Positions 33,863-42,049 of a stretch of DNA of 64,000 nucleotides are shown in pieces. Numbering within the stretch: position 1 is the first letter of the stretch; the number at the start of each line of letters is the position of its first letter. The notes below the pieces were generated by a model, which was not told the origin of the DNA, did no database searches, and was given only the letters and a program-made list of their open reading frames with translations. Location of the stretch: assembly GCF_000568255.1 (NCBI RefSeq), contig NZ_KK037166.1:847220-911219 (forward strand), written 5' to 3'. The DNA is from Kutzneria sp. 744 (GTDB lineage: Bacteria; Actinomycetota; Actinomycetes; Mycobacteriales; Pseudonocardiaceae). The position numbers were made by a program, and so were the translations under genes.

Positions 33863-34717
33863 CTGAACACCGACGACCTGGCCGACATGCCCGCGCTGCC
33901 CGGCACGAACGACTTCACCCAGCTGGAGGTCCGGTTCGACAAGGAGCGCGCGGCGCTGTGGATGGTGATGCGGGCGCATCCGCGACCGACCTTCAACCCC
34001 GGGCTGCTGGACGAGATCCTGCGGCTGGGGCGACTGGTCCGGGACTCGGGCCTCGACGTGGACTTCTGGATGACGGCGTCGTCCTGCCCCGGCATGTTCA
34101 ACGCGGGCGGCGACCTGCCGCTGTTCGCCCGGGCCATCAAGGACGGCGATCACGCGGTGCTGCGCGCGTACGCCCGGGCGGCCGTGGACGTGGTCTGGGA
34201 GCTGATGACCGGGTTCGGCATCGGGGCCCTGACCGTGGCCCTGGTCGACGGCGACGCGCTGGGCGGCGGTTATGAATGCGCGCTGGCGCACAACTTCCTG
34301 GTCGCCGAGGACGGCGTCACGATGGCGTTCCCGGAGATGCGGTTCAACCACTTCGCCGGCATGGGGGCGTATTCCCTGATCGCCCGGCGCGCCGGCATCC
34401 CCGCCGCCGAGCAGCTGCTGGTGCACGGCGCGCGCCGGCCCGTGCGGTGGCACGCCGACCGGGGCCTCGTCGACACCGTCGCCGAGCCGGGCGACGGCCA
34501 CCGCGCCACCCTCGCGCTCCTCGACCGGTTCCGACCCCGCCTCAACAGCGTCAAGGCGCTGGTCCGCACCCGCAACCGCGTCCTGGCCATCACCCGCGCC
34601 GAGCTGATGGACATCACCGAGGACTGGGCCGACGCCGCCTTCACCGTCGGCGACCGCGGCGTCGCCTACATGGAGCGCCTGGTCACGCTCCAGAACCGCC
34701 GCTTCGTCGCGAGCTGA
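33863..34717 (+). CDS. RpfF-like crotonase (DSF synthase family)
   Basis: 284 residues if read from the CTG at 33863, which sits six bases after a strong GGAAGGAG; the first ATG in frame is 33887, without such a site. A crotonase fold with the RpfF pattern: LWMVMRAHPRPTFNPGLLDE, MTASSCPGMFNAGGDLPLFA, then DGDALGGGYECALAHNFLVA and MAFPEMRFNHFAGMGAYSL. The Glu in GGGYE and the Glu in FPEM match the two catalytic Glu of RpfF, and ERLVTLQNRRF is the usual ending. RpfF makes cis-2-unsaturated fatty acid signals in Xanthomonas and Burkholderia. No RpfC/RpfG-like sensor is nearby, so a signalling role is not shown. The gene appears monocistronic. Confidence 0.8.
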   Translation: MNTDDLADMPALPGTNDFTQLEVRFDKERAALWMVMRAHPRPTFNPGLLDEILRLGRLVRDSGLDVDFWMTASSCPGMFNAGGDLPLFARAIKDGDHAVLRAYARAAVDVVWELMTGFGIGALTVALVDGDALGGGYECALAHNFLVAEDGVTMAFPEMRFNHFAGMGAYSLIARRAGIPAAEQLLVHGARRPVRWHADRGLVDTVAEPGDGHRATLALLDRFRPRLNSVKALVRTRNRVLAITRAELMDITEDWADAAFTVGDRGVAYMERLVTLQNRRFVAS

Positions 34718-34810
34718 TCACCGATCGAGGCCGGTGAGCGCGGCGAGTTTGAGCCGGCCGCCCCCGTGGTATAGACCGAGCTCATCATTGTCCCGCTTCG
34801 GAGGGTGCTC

Positions 34811-35191
34811 ATGCAGATCCAGGTCAACACCGACCACAACATCCACGGCGGCGAGCGCCTGGCCGCCTTCGTGACCACCGACCTGGAGGGCAGCCTGTCC
34901 CGGTTCGACGGGTGGTTGACCCGGGTGGAGGTGCACCTCAGCGAGGACAGCGGCGGCAAGCCGGAGGACATGAAGTGCGTGATCGAGGCGCGGCCCGGGG
35001 GTAAGCAACCGGTCGCGGTCACCCACCACGCGGCCACGGTGGACGACGCGTACTCCGGGGCGGCGCACAAGCTGGGCAAGGTTCTGGATACGCGATACAG
35101 CCGGGCCCATGACCACAAGGGCAGCGACAGCATCCGTCACATGCCCGCTCCGGACGAGGTCGGCACGCTCGATGAGGAGCCGCGGGCCTGA
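34811..35191 (+). CDS. HPF/RaiA-like ribosome-associated protein
   Basis: 126 residues from the ATG at 34811, with GGAGG seven bases upstream. The sequence QIQVNTDHNIHGGERLAAFV, LTRVEVHLSEDSGGKPEDMK, CVIEARPGGKQPVAVTHHAA, VDDAYSGAAHKLGKVLDTRY follows the beta-alpha-beta-beta-beta-alpha pattern of the S30EA/sigma-54 modulation fold. Members bind the 30S subunit and help ribosomes hibernate. It lacks the long C-terminal dimerisation domain of long HPF. The divergence from canonical RaiA is large, so assignment rests on fold pattern. Its last 55 bases overlap the convergent acyltransferase gene. Confidence 0.72.
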   Translation: MQIQVNTDHNIHGGERLAAFVTTDLEGSLSRFDGWLTRVEVHLSEDSGGKPEDMKCVIEARPGGKQPVAVTHHAATVDDAYSGAAHKLGKVLDTRYSRAHDHKGSDSIRHMPAPDEVGTLDEEPRA

Positions 35192-36258
35192 GCTCGCCGT
35201 TTTGTGCTGGTCATCCGGCGCGCGAGGCGCATCGCTGGACGCTCGACCCAGCGGTGGCTCGCGTGCGCGGCCGACACGGTGACGGCGAGGCCAACGACAA
35301 GCGCGCTCGGGTACCCGACCAGCGGGTACAGAACGTTCATAAGCGCCACTGCGAGCAGACCGTGCAGTAGGTACAGGGAATAGCTGCGGTCGGCCAGGTA
35401 TCCGATCAAGGCGATGGGGCGCAGCTTCGATTCGGCGAGCAACGCGGCCAGGAACACCGCGAAGCCGAGCGCGAGGGTCAGGTTGTAGTGGTAGACGGTG
35501 GGTTGGCGCCCCATTCCGGGCAGCCCGGCCCAGACGTACTCCGAGACGGCGACGACGCCGAGCACCGATCCCGCCCACGGGGGAATGCGGCGGCTGCGCA
35601 CCGCCCAGACGACCTGGCCGAGCAGAAGCGCGGGCAGGTAGCCGACGTCGACGGCGAGCAGGGCGTAGGACGGTCCGCCCAGGTGCGCCGATGCCAGCAC
35701 AGCGGCGACGGCGCCGAGCTCGCCGAGGATGGCCGGTGAGGTCGCCCGACGCAGCAGCGGAAGGGCCACGAACAGCAGTGTGTAGAACAACACCTCGATG
35801 ATCAGCGTCCAGCCGACGTCGACCAGCACGACCCGTGGCGTCATGAGGTAGTTGGCCAGCGACATGTTGGTCAGCAGGCTCACCGGGTCGACCGACGTGC
35901 CGTCCCCGGTGGACAACGGCTGGAGGCCGACGGTGAACAGCGCCGCGGACACCAGGACCGCGGCCGTCAGCATCGGGTAGATCCGCAGCAGGCGCTTGAT
36001 CGCGTACTGCCGTGGACTTTCGGCGAAACCGGTGTGCGTCACGATGAAGCCGCTCACCAGGAAGAAGATCACGACGCCGAGGTTGCCGACGTTGAGCGCG
36101 ACGGCCAGCGGATCGACGGCGAACCCCTCGAACACGGCGGCCGTGACCGAGTGGATGTCGTGCTGGTGCAGCCAGATGCCGACCAGGTGGCAGTACACGA
36201 CCAGACACACGGCGACGGCGCGAAGCAGGTCGAGGGACCGGAATCTGCCCGGGTTCAC
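35137..36258 (-). CDS. Acyltransferase 3 family membrane protein
   Basis: 373 residues from the GTG at 36258, preceded by GAGGAGGAGG; a start at 36297 would place that site inside the gene. The opening FRSLDLLRAVAVCLVVYCHL and the conserved WLHQHD region, plus FLVSGFIVTHTG, are typical of acyltransferase 3/OafA proteins. About ten membrane segments are visible (e.g. ALLAVDVGYLPALLLGQVVW), and ASHRWVERPAMRLARRM near the end is the usual WxxExP box. These enzymes O-acylate polysaccharides, peptidoglycan or antibiotics. The acceptor cannot be inferred here. No SGNH domain is fused. Confidence 0.88.
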   Translation of the reverse strand: MNPGRFRSLDLLRAVAVCLVVYCHLVGIWLHQHDIHSVTAAVFEGFAVDPLAVALNVGNLGVVIFFLVSGFIVTHTGFAESPRQYAIKRLLRIYPMLTAAVLVSAALFTVGLQPLSTGDGTSVDPVSLLTNMSLANYLMTPRVVLVDVGWTLIIEVLFYTLLFVALPLLRRATSPAILGELGAVAAVLASAHLGGPSYALLAVDVGYLPALLLGQVVWAVRSRRIPPWAGSVLGVVAVSEYVWAGLPGMGRQPTVYHYNLTLALGFAVFLAALLAESKLRPIALIGYLADRSYSLYLLHGLLAVALMNVLYPLVGYPSALVVGLAVTVSAAHASHRWVERPAMRLARRMTSTKRRAQARGSSSSVPTSSGAGM

Positions 36259-36398
36259 GGTGACCTCCTCCTCGTGTGCAGGACTGTGCCGCTTCACACG
36301 GGGCAGGCGATGACCATGTTCAGCCGTGGGCCTCGCGCCGGCGGAAAGACCACCGAAGGTTGCCCGTGCAGCCGATCCATCATCCGCCTCGGCGCGGG

Positions 36399-36947
36399 TC
36401 AGGAGCGGAGGCTGTCCACGACCAGGTCGAGGAGGCGGGAGGACTGGCGTTGCCCGGCGGGGGTGAGGGGGGTGCGCCAGACCGAGCTCATGAGCATGAG
36501 GACGTCGTCGGGGTCGAGGGAAGGGCGGATGGAGGCGTCCCGCTCGCCGGCCTGGAGGATGAGGGAGATGGCGCCGATGACGGGGGCGTAGGTCTCGCTG
36601 GTGACGGAGTCCTGGGCGGCGGCGCTCAGGGCGTCGCCGAGGCCGTGCTTGAGGCGGATCTGCGAGGCGAGGCGCTCGAACCAGCGGCGGAGGGCGGTGA
36701 GCGGGGGCTCGGTGGCCACCAGCTCGGGGGCCCAGTCGACCAGGCGCTGGACCTCGGCGCGGTAGACGGCGAGGACCAGGGCCTCGCGGGTGGGGAAGTG
36801 CCGGTAGAGCGTGCCGGGGCCGACGCCGGAGGCCTTGGCTATGGAGTTGAGCGAAGCGTCGCCGTCGGAGGTCAGCAGATCGCGGGCGACCTCGAGGATC
36901 CGGGCACGGTTGGCCTGGGCGTCGCTGCGCTGGGGCATGGCCGTCAT
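36399..36947 (-). CDS. TetR-family regulator
   Basis: 182 residues from the ATG at 36947 (or 36938). HTH: ANRARILEVARDLLTSDGDA, then GVGPGTLYRHFPTREALVLA. The C-terminal domain (ALRRWFERLASQIRLKHGLG, LMLMSSVWRTPLTPAGQRQS) is of the transcriptional repressor SbtR-like type. It follows the SDR gene by 13 bases on the same strand, so the two are cotranscribed. The divergent gap on the far side of the SDR gene holds a CGGAGA-AC-TCTCCG palindrome, the likely operator. It probably represses the SDR-tetR unit and the divergent MFS exporter. Confidence 0.9.
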   Translation of the reverse strand: MTAMPQRSDAQANRARILEVARDLLTSDGDASLNSIAKASGVGPGTLYRHFPTREALVLAVYRAEVQRLVDWAPELVATEPPLTALRRWFERLASQIRLKHGLGDALSAAAQDSVTSETYAPVIGAISLILQAGERDASIRPSLDPDDVLMLMSSVWRTPLTPAGQRQSSRLLDLVVDSLRS

Positions 36948-36960
36948 CGTACGGCCCGGG

Positions 36961-37977
36961 CTAGGCGGGAACGCCCAGGGCGAGCAGGCTCTCGGCGGTC
37001 TCGACGATGGTCCGCTCGATGGGCCGGGGCTGCCAGCCGAGGAGGCGCCGGGCCTTGGCGGAGGTGGCGTCGAAGTTCTTGCCCAGCTGGGGAACGATGA
37101 GCCGCAGCTCGGGATTGACGCGGGCCACGGTGCGCGTGAGCCAGATGGGGAGCTCACGGGTGGGGACCTTGCTCGCCCGCTCCCCCAACCTTTCCCGAAG
37201 GATCCGGGCGATGTCCCGCACCCACAGGCTGGGCCCGGACTGGGCGATGAACCGCTCCCCCACGGCGGCCGGGTCGGTCATGGCGCGCAGGTGAAGGTCG
37301 GCGACGTCGCGCACGTCGACGTAGCCGGAGGCGAACTTCAGGCTGGCCGGCACCTCGCCGTCGAGCATGCGCCTGAGGAGTCCGAGGGACGGCGAGTAGT
37401 CGGGGCCGAGCACGGGACCGAGCACGCCGACGGGGTTGACGGCGGCCAGTTCGAGACCGTTGCCCTCGCTGGCGATGAAGGCCCAGGCGGCGCGTTCGGC
37501 CAGGGTCTTGGACTTCTGGTACGGCGGGATACCGGCGTCCACGTCGGTCCAGTCGTCCTCGGTGAACGGCGTGGAGCGATCGGGATGGCCGTAGGCGACG
37601 GCGCCGATGGCCGAGGTCAGCACGACGCGCCGAACGCCGCTGTCGCGGGCGGCCCGCAGCACCCGGAGGACGCCGTCACGGGCCGGCACGATCATCTCGT
37701 CCTCGTGGCGCGGCACGCTGGTGAGGGTGGGCGACGCCACATGCAGGACGTAGTCGCAGCCGTCGACGGCCTCGCGCCAGCCGGCGTCGCTCTGGAGGTC
37801 GGCCGGCAGCACCCGAAGCGGACCCTCGGCCCCGCCGCGCGCCAGCATCGCGCGCAGCGCGGGCTCCTTCGCGAGGTCGCGGACGGTGGTGCGCACCGAG
37901 TGCCCCGCGGCCAGCAGGTCGAGCACGCACCAGCTGCCGATGTAGCCGGAACCGCCGGTCACCAGGACTTCAGCCAT
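36961..37977 (-). CDS. NAD(P)-dependent extended SDR (dihydroflavonol-4-reductase-like)
   Basis: 338 residues. The Rossmann motif is VLVTGGSGYIGSWCVLDLLA (GxxGxxG, about residues 5-24). The active-site Tyr and Lys are in YQKSKTLAERAAWAF (about residue 160), and VLTSAIGAVAYGH supplies the Ser. VNPVGVLGPVLGPDYSPSLG and GYVDVRDVADLHLRAM are typical of the DFR/aldehyde-reductase subgroup of extended SDRs. It probably reduces an aldehyde or ketone; the substrate is unknown. It leads a two-gene unit with tetR and diverges from an MFS exporter, which suggests joint handling of a toxic compound. Confidence 0.87.
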   Translation of the reverse strand: MAEVLVTGGSGYIGSWCVLDLLAAGHSVRTTVRDLAKEPALRAMLARGGAEGPLRVLPADLQSDAGWREAVDGCDYVLHVASPTLTSVPRHEDEMIVPARDGVLRVLRAARDSGVRRVVLTSAIGAVAYGHPDRSTPFTEDDWTDVDAGIPPYQKSKTLAERAAWAFIASEGNGLELAAVNPVGVLGPVLGPDYSPSLGLLRRMLDGEVPASLKFASGYVDVRDVADLHLRAMTDPAAVGERFIAQSGPSLWVRDIARILRERLGERASKVPTRELPIWLTRTVARVNPELRLIVPQLGKNFDATSAKARRLLGWQPRPIERTIVETAESLLALGVPA

Positions 37978-38023
37978 GATCGCTCTCTCCGTTCGTGTCC
38001 ACCGTGGACGCCGTCGACGTTAG

Positions 38024-38037
38024 CGGAGAACTCTCCG
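38024..38037. promoter_or_regulatory. Probable TetR operator
   Basis: CGGAGA-AC-TCTCCG, a perfect 6-base inverted repeat, lies in the 90-base gap between the divergent SDR and MFS genes. Confidence 0.7.
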
Positions 38038-38067
38038 TTTAGTCAACGAGCGGCTAGAGTGGCCGGA

Positions 38068-39270
38068 GTGGATGCTCCCCGCCGCTGGCCGGCGTTGCTC
38101 GCGTTGGCGCTCGGCTCGGTCGGGATCGGACTGACGGAGTTCGTGCCGTCGGGACTGCTGCCCCAGATCGCCCAGGACGTGCTCGGGGCGGAGTACACCC
38201 AGGAGCCGTCCCGGGCGGTGGCCCACGCGGGCTGGATGATCACGGCCTACGCGCTGGGCGTGGTGGTCGGGGCCCCGCTGATCGCCGTGGTCACGGCGAG
38301 GGTGCGCCGCAACCGGCTGGTGATCGGACTGCTGGTGCTGTTCGTGCTCGGCACGATCGGCTCGGCGGTGGCGCCGACGTTCGAACTGGTGCTGGTGGCC
38401 AGGTTCGTGGCCGGCCTGCCGCACGGCGCGTACTTCGGCGCGGCCGGGCTGCTGGCGGCGTCGATGATGGGGCCGGGCACCGAAGGCCGGGGATTCGCGA
38501 TCGTCCTGAGTGGACTGACAGTGGCCAATGTCGCGGGCGTGCCGCTGATCACTCTGCTCGGGCAGAACGCGGGCTGGCGTGTCGCCTACGTGGTGATCGC
38601 CGGAGTTTTCGTGCTGGCGCTGATCGCCGTGGCCGCGACGGCGCCGAAGGCGTCGACCGCGGGCGGGTCGCCGGCCGCGGAGCTACACGCGCTAGGAAGG
38701 CCGCAGGTGTGGCTGGTCGCCGTGACCGCCGCGCTCGGGTTCTCCGGATTCTTCGCCGCGACCAGCTACATCGCCCCGATGACCACTGCGGTGACCGGGC
38801 TGCCGCAAACCGCGGTCGCTTGGGTGCTGGTCGCCGTCGGCCTGGGCATGACGGCAGGCAACGTGGTCGGCGGCTGGTACGCCGACCGGCAGCCGCAGCG
38901 CGCCATGCTGCTCGGCTTCACGGGCATGATCTTCGCGACGGCGCTCGTCTGGCTGGTCGGCAGTCAGCCTGCGGGCTTGTTCGTCGGCGCTTTCCTGGTC
39001 GGCGCAACGACTTTGTTCTTGGCCCCGGCGCTGCAGGCCCGGCTCATCGCGGCGGCCCCGGGCGCACAGTTGATGGGCGCAGCACTGAACCAGTCGGCCA
39101 CGAACGTGGCCAACAGCCTGGGCGCGGCGGTGGGCAGCGTGGTGATCGGGGCGGGCTTGGGCTACCGCGCCCCGGCCGCAGCCGGCGTCGCCTTCGGCGT
39201 GATCGGCCTCGCGCTCACGGCCGTCGGCGTCGTCGTGAACCGCCGTACCCACGACATGGCAGCTACGTAG
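38068..39270 (+). CDS. MFS exporter, DHA1 family
   Basis: 400 residues from the GTG at 38068; a GTG at 38059 is equally in frame and no strong ribosome-binding site is seen, so it may be nearly leaderless. The first segment WPALLALALGSVGIGLTEFV and GLLPQIAQDV, GWMITAYALGVVVGAPLIAV with the ARVRRNRLVI motif A are typical of AraJ/CmlA-like drug exporters. Twelve segments are present. It is divergent from the SDR-tetR unit, with a palindromic operator between, so it is likely induced by the TetR ligand. It overlaps the convergent antiporter gene by eight bases. Confidence 0.9.
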   Translation: MDAPRRWPALLALALGSVGIGLTEFVPSGLLPQIAQDVLGAEYTQEPSRAVAHAGWMITAYALGVVVGAPLIAVVTARVRRNRLVIGLLVLFVLGTIGSAVAPTFELVLVARFVAGLPHGAYFGAAGLLAASMMGPGTEGRGFAIVLSGLTVANVAGVPLITLLGQNAGWRVAYVVIAGVFVLALIAVAATAPKASTAGGSPAAELHALGRPQVWLVAVTAALGFSGFFAATSYIAPMTTAVTGLPQTAVAWVLVAVGLGMTAGNVVGGWYADRQPQRAMLLGFTGMIFATALVWLVGSQPAGLFVGAFLVGATTLFLAPALQARLIAAAPGAQLMGAALNQSATNVANSLGAAVGSVVIGAGLGYRAPAAAGVAFGVIGLALTAVGVVVNRRTHDMAAT

Positions 39271-40390
39271 TTCCCGTAGCGGCTCTGAGCCGGAATGCGG
39301 CCAGGGCAGTAACACCGACGCTGATCAGGGCGGCGGCCAGGATCGCCCCGGCCTCGCCGGGGGCCAGCAGGTGTTGGTCGGTACCGATCGTCACGGCGGA
39401 CACGGGCACGCCGAGCTGGGCGCCGGCCAGCACCGCCAGCGGCAGCGGCTGGCCGGCCAGCCGAGCGGCGGCGTGCACGGCCACCGTGCCCAGCACCAAC
39501 AATCCGGCCAGGGCCAGCATCAGCGGCCGGTCGCCGAGTTCACGCAGGTCCAGCGACGCTCCCAGCCACACGAAGAACACCGGGCCCAGGAACCCGTCGG
39601 CCACCGCGAACAGCTGCCGGGCCAGCCGCCGCGGCTCGCCCTGGGCGGCCAGGGCCAGGCCGCTGACGAAGCCGGCCAGCATGACCGACACGCCCAGCAG
39701 CTGAGCCAGGCCGGCCAGCCCGAACAGGCCGATCAGCTCGATCCGCAGTTCCAACCCGAAGTCGCGGGCCTTGCTCAGGCGGTGCAGCCGGGAGCGCACG
39801 CCGAGCACGCCCAGCCGCCGCATCCCCACGTACCAGAGGCCGCCGGCCGCGATCACCGCCAGCACGCCGAGAGCGGCGGGCCCGGCGCGAGCGGGTTCCT
39901 CGGCCAGCGGCAGCACGATGATGCAGACGGTGTCGGCGATCGCGACGTGCACGATGGTGGCCAGCGCCGCCGAGGTGGTCGGCTCGTGCTCGTCGAGCAC
40001 CGGCATCACCAGCGCCGCCGAGCTGGAGGCCAGCAGCACCGCGTAGACGAGGCCGTGGCCGGTGCCGACCAGGGCGGCGATGCCCAGCCCGGCCGGCACG
40101 GCCAGCACCCCGACCAGGCCCGCGAGCAGCGCACCCCGGCGCAGGCCGGCCCGCATCGCGGGGTTGCGCAGCGGCACGTGGCTGCCGGCGATCAGCATCA
40201 CCAGGGCGAAACCGAGGCTGGCCAGGAAGGTCAGCACCGGGTCCTCGGGGTGCACCCATCCGACGCCGGTGCGCCCGATGAGCACCCCCAGCAGGATCTC
40301 GCCGACCACGATCGGCAGCCGCCACCGAGTGGGGGTCGCCAGCAGCGGACCGGCCAGGCCGGCCAGCAGGATCAGCGTCAGGGCGAACAC
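39263..40390 (-). CDS. Cation/proton antiporter, CPA2 family
   Basis: 375 residues. About twelve hydrophobic segments begin FALTLILLAGLAGPLLATPT. WRLPIVVGEILLGVLIGRTG and VLTFLASLGFALVMLIAGSH match the N-terminal half of KefB/NapA-like exchangers, and FLGPVFFVWLGASLDLREL is the typical late segment. No cytoplasmic RCK/TrkA domain is fused, so regulation by nucleotide is not evident. It presumably exchanges Na+ or K+ for H+. It starts at an ATG 40390 and lies 12 bases after the downstream-strand MPI-family gene, so both may be one unit. Confidence 0.85.
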   Translation of the reverse strand: MFALTLILLAGLAGPLLATPTRWRLPIVVGEILLGVLIGRTGVGWVHPEDPVLTFLASLGFALVMLIAGSHVPLRNPAMRAGLRRGALLAGLVGVLAVPAGLGIAALVGTGHGLVYAVLLASSSAALVMPVLDEHEPTTSAALATIVHVAIADTVCIIVLPLAEEPARAGPAALGVLAVIAAGGLWYVGMRRLGVLGVRSRLHRLSKARDFGLELRIELIGLFGLAGLAQLLGVSVMLAGFVSGLALAAQGEPRRLARQLFAVADGFLGPVFFVWLGASLDLRELGDRPLMLALAGLLVLGTVAVHAAARLAGQPLPLAVLAGAQLGVPVSAVTIGTDQHLLAPGEAGAILAAALISVGVTALAAFRLRAATGTT

Positions 40391-40402
40391 GGTCCCCGGC
40401 TC

Positions 40403-41026
40403 TCAGGGAGCCAGCCGTCGGGACAGCTCGGGCGCCCCGTCACCGCCGAGATCGGCCAGGAACGCCGGCCGGTGGGACATCACCATCACGAACGACAGCA
40501 ACGGACCTTCGACCTGCGGGCCGGCACCGGTCCGGAAGTCGGCGTCGGTGGCCCGCAGCGCCAGGCCCTTGACCAGGGTCTTGCTCTTGACGGCGAAGTC
40601 CCGGCCGGCGAGGAAACGCGCCACCTCCAGCAGGCCGGCGGGATCGTAGGCGTGCCGGAGCCCGAGCGGCCGCCGGATGTCCTCGGCGTGCACGATCACC
40701 TCGCTCAGCCCGAACGGCGACCACTTCGTCGGCAGCCTGATGGTCCCGACCTGCCGGAACCGTTCGAGCGTCTCCTGTGGGGTGGCGCCCCGGAACTCCG
40801 CCAGGCGCCGTCGATTGTGGACGTCCGCGTCGAACCGGGCTCCGAGCATGCTCAGGAACCAGGTCGCCAGGGTGAACCTGGTCGCCGCCCCGAGGTGGGC
40901 GACGACTTCCTCGACGTCCCAGTCGGCGCACAACGTCGCCGCCCGCCACTGCTGCGGGTCGAGCCCGCCCAGGTCTTCGGCGAGCGCCCCGAGTTCACGC
41001 CGCTGGATCTGCCCGAAGTCAGTCAC
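40403..41026 (-). CDS. Maleylpyruvate isomerase family (DinB-like) protein
   Basis: 207 residues. The pattern GALAEDLGGLDPQQWRAATL, CADWDVEEVVAHLG and SEVIVHAEDIRRPLGLRHAY with metal-ligand His and Asp/Glu is that of the mycothiol-dependent maleylpyruvate isomerase N-terminal / DinB superfamily. Members bind a divalent metal and act as thiol-dependent transferases; most in actinobacteria have no known substrate. It precedes the antiporter gene. A second member lies at 46290-46913. Confidence 0.82.
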   Translation of the reverse strand: MTDFGQIQRRELGALAEDLGGLDPQQWRAATLCADWDVEEVVAHLGAATRFTLATWFLSMLGARFDADVHNRRRLAEFRGATPQETLERFRQVGTIRLPTKWSPFGLSEVIVHAEDIRRPLGLRHAYDPAGLLEVARFLAGRDFAVKSKTLVKGLALRATDADFRTGAGPQVEGPLLSFVMVMSHRPAFLADLGGDGAPELSRRLAP

Positions 41027-41061
41027 GCCGCGACAATACCCAGCCCGTCTGACAACGGCCG

Positions 41062-41502
41062 CTACTTGGCCCCGTCAGGGAGGATCTCGGTGGGAGGAGT
41101 CCCCTTCGCCTTGACGTAGAACACGGCCAGCTTGGCCGGCTCGGAACCGCTGGCGTTGCGGCTCACGACGTGGATGTCGGTCGGGGACTCGGAGAACGTC
41201 CCTCCCGTGTGGACGGTCTGGAGCCGGCCGCCCTTCAGTTGGGTCTCCACGGTTCCCGACAGCACGTAGACGAACAGGTCGCAGTTGTGGCGGTGCACCT
41301 GGGAGGCCTCGCCGGGCGCGAAGTCGACGATCTCGACCATGCCCTCCTTTCCTTCGATGTCGGGCAGGCTCTGCGTGATCAGGCGTGTGATCGCGCCGGC
41401 CTTGGTCTGCGTGCCGTTGGAGGAAGCCGGCGAACTGCCGCAAGCCACCACGCTCCCGAACGCGAGCAGCGCAGCCAGGCCGATCTTGATCTTGGCGTTC
41501 AT
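41062..41502 (-). CDS. Cupin-domain lipoprotein
   Basis: 146 residues. A lipoprotein signal (LAALLAFGSVVACGSSPASS, Cys about residue 21) precedes one cupin barrel: VDFAPGEASQVHRHNCDLFV (two His), YVLSGTVETQLKGG, then GGTFSESPTDIHVVSRNASG. It is therefore anchored outside the membrane. Secreted single-domain cupins of this form have no firm function; metal-dependent oxidase or binding roles are guessed. It starts three bases after the carboxymuconolactone decarboxylase-family gene and is probably cotranscribed with it under the MocR-type motif at 42017-42049. Confidence 0.85.
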   Translation of the reverse strand: MNAKIKIGLAALLAFGSVVACGSSPASSNGTQTKAGAITRLITQSLPDIEGKEGMVEIVDFAPGEASQVHRHNCDLFVYVLSGTVETQLKGGRLQTVHTGGTFSESPTDIHVVSRNASGSEPAKLAVFYVKAKGTPPTEILPDGAK

Positions 41503-41505
41503 CCG

Positions 41506-41982
41506 TCAGGCGCCCGGGGTGTAGTGGCCGGGAACCATGCGCGTGCTGACGCCGAAGCGGTTGAAGGCGTTGATGGCGGTGATGGTGGCGAGGAGGTGCG
41601 CCAGCTCGGTCTCGTCGAACTGCTCGGCCGCGGCGGCGTAGACGGCGTCGGGCACGAAGCCGTCGGTCAGCACGGTGACGGCCTCGGTGAGCTCGATCGC
41701 GGCGATTTCCCTTGCGGTGTAGAAGTGTCGCGACTCCGTCCACGCGCCGAGCTGCACGATCCGCTCGACGGTCTCGCCCTCGGCGATGGCGTCCTTGCTG
41801 TGCATGTCGAGGCAGAAGGCGCAGTGGTTGAGCTGCGAGGCCCGGATCTTGACCAGGTTCACCAGGCCGGGGTCGAGGTTCGTCTTGGCGGCGGTGTCCA
41901 GGCGGAGCAGCGCCTTGAACACGTCGGGGGCGAGCTTCATCCAGTCCAGACGCTGGCTGTGCTCGGGAAGGTGCGTTGTCAT
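41506..41982 (-). CDS. Carboxymuconolactone decarboxylase/AhpD-family protein
   Basis: 158 residues from the ATG at 41982. The helical AhpD-like core carries the redox motif LNHCAFCLDMHSKDAIAEGE (CxxC and the following His, about residues 51-63), then FYTAREIAAIELTEAVTVLT and LLATITAINAFNRFGVSTRM. Family members are peroxidase-like or decarboxylases; with the CxxC-H pattern the alkylhydroperoxidase group is the better match. It lies immediately downstream of the MocR gene and of two TTGGnCCAA motifs, and is followed by the cupin lipoprotein. An oxidative or electrophile response is plausible, not shown. Confidence 0.88.
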   Translation of the reverse strand: MTTHLPEHSQRLDWMKLAPDVFKALLRLDTAAKTNLDPGLVNLVKIRASQLNHCAFCLDMHSKDAIAEGETVERIVQLGAWTESRHFYTAREIAAIELTEAVTVLTDGFVPDAVYAAAAEQFDETELAHLLATITAINAFNRFGVSTRMVPGHYTPGA

Positions 41983-42016
41983 GCCCTCAACGCTAGGGCG
42001 ACAACGTCCCATGTAC

Positions 42017-42049
42017 TTGGCCCAATTCTCGCCCACGAGCTTGGGCCAA
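42017..42049. promoter_or_regulatory. Paired TTGGnCCAA motifs ahead of the AhpD-like gene
   Basis: TTGGCCCAA (42017-42025) and TTGGGCCAA (42041-42049) are each self-complementary around one base and are also inverted copies of each other with a 15-base spacer. A related ATGGACCAT lies at 43509-43517. Probable MocR operator; alternatively a weak terminator for the MocR gene. Confidence 0.55.
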
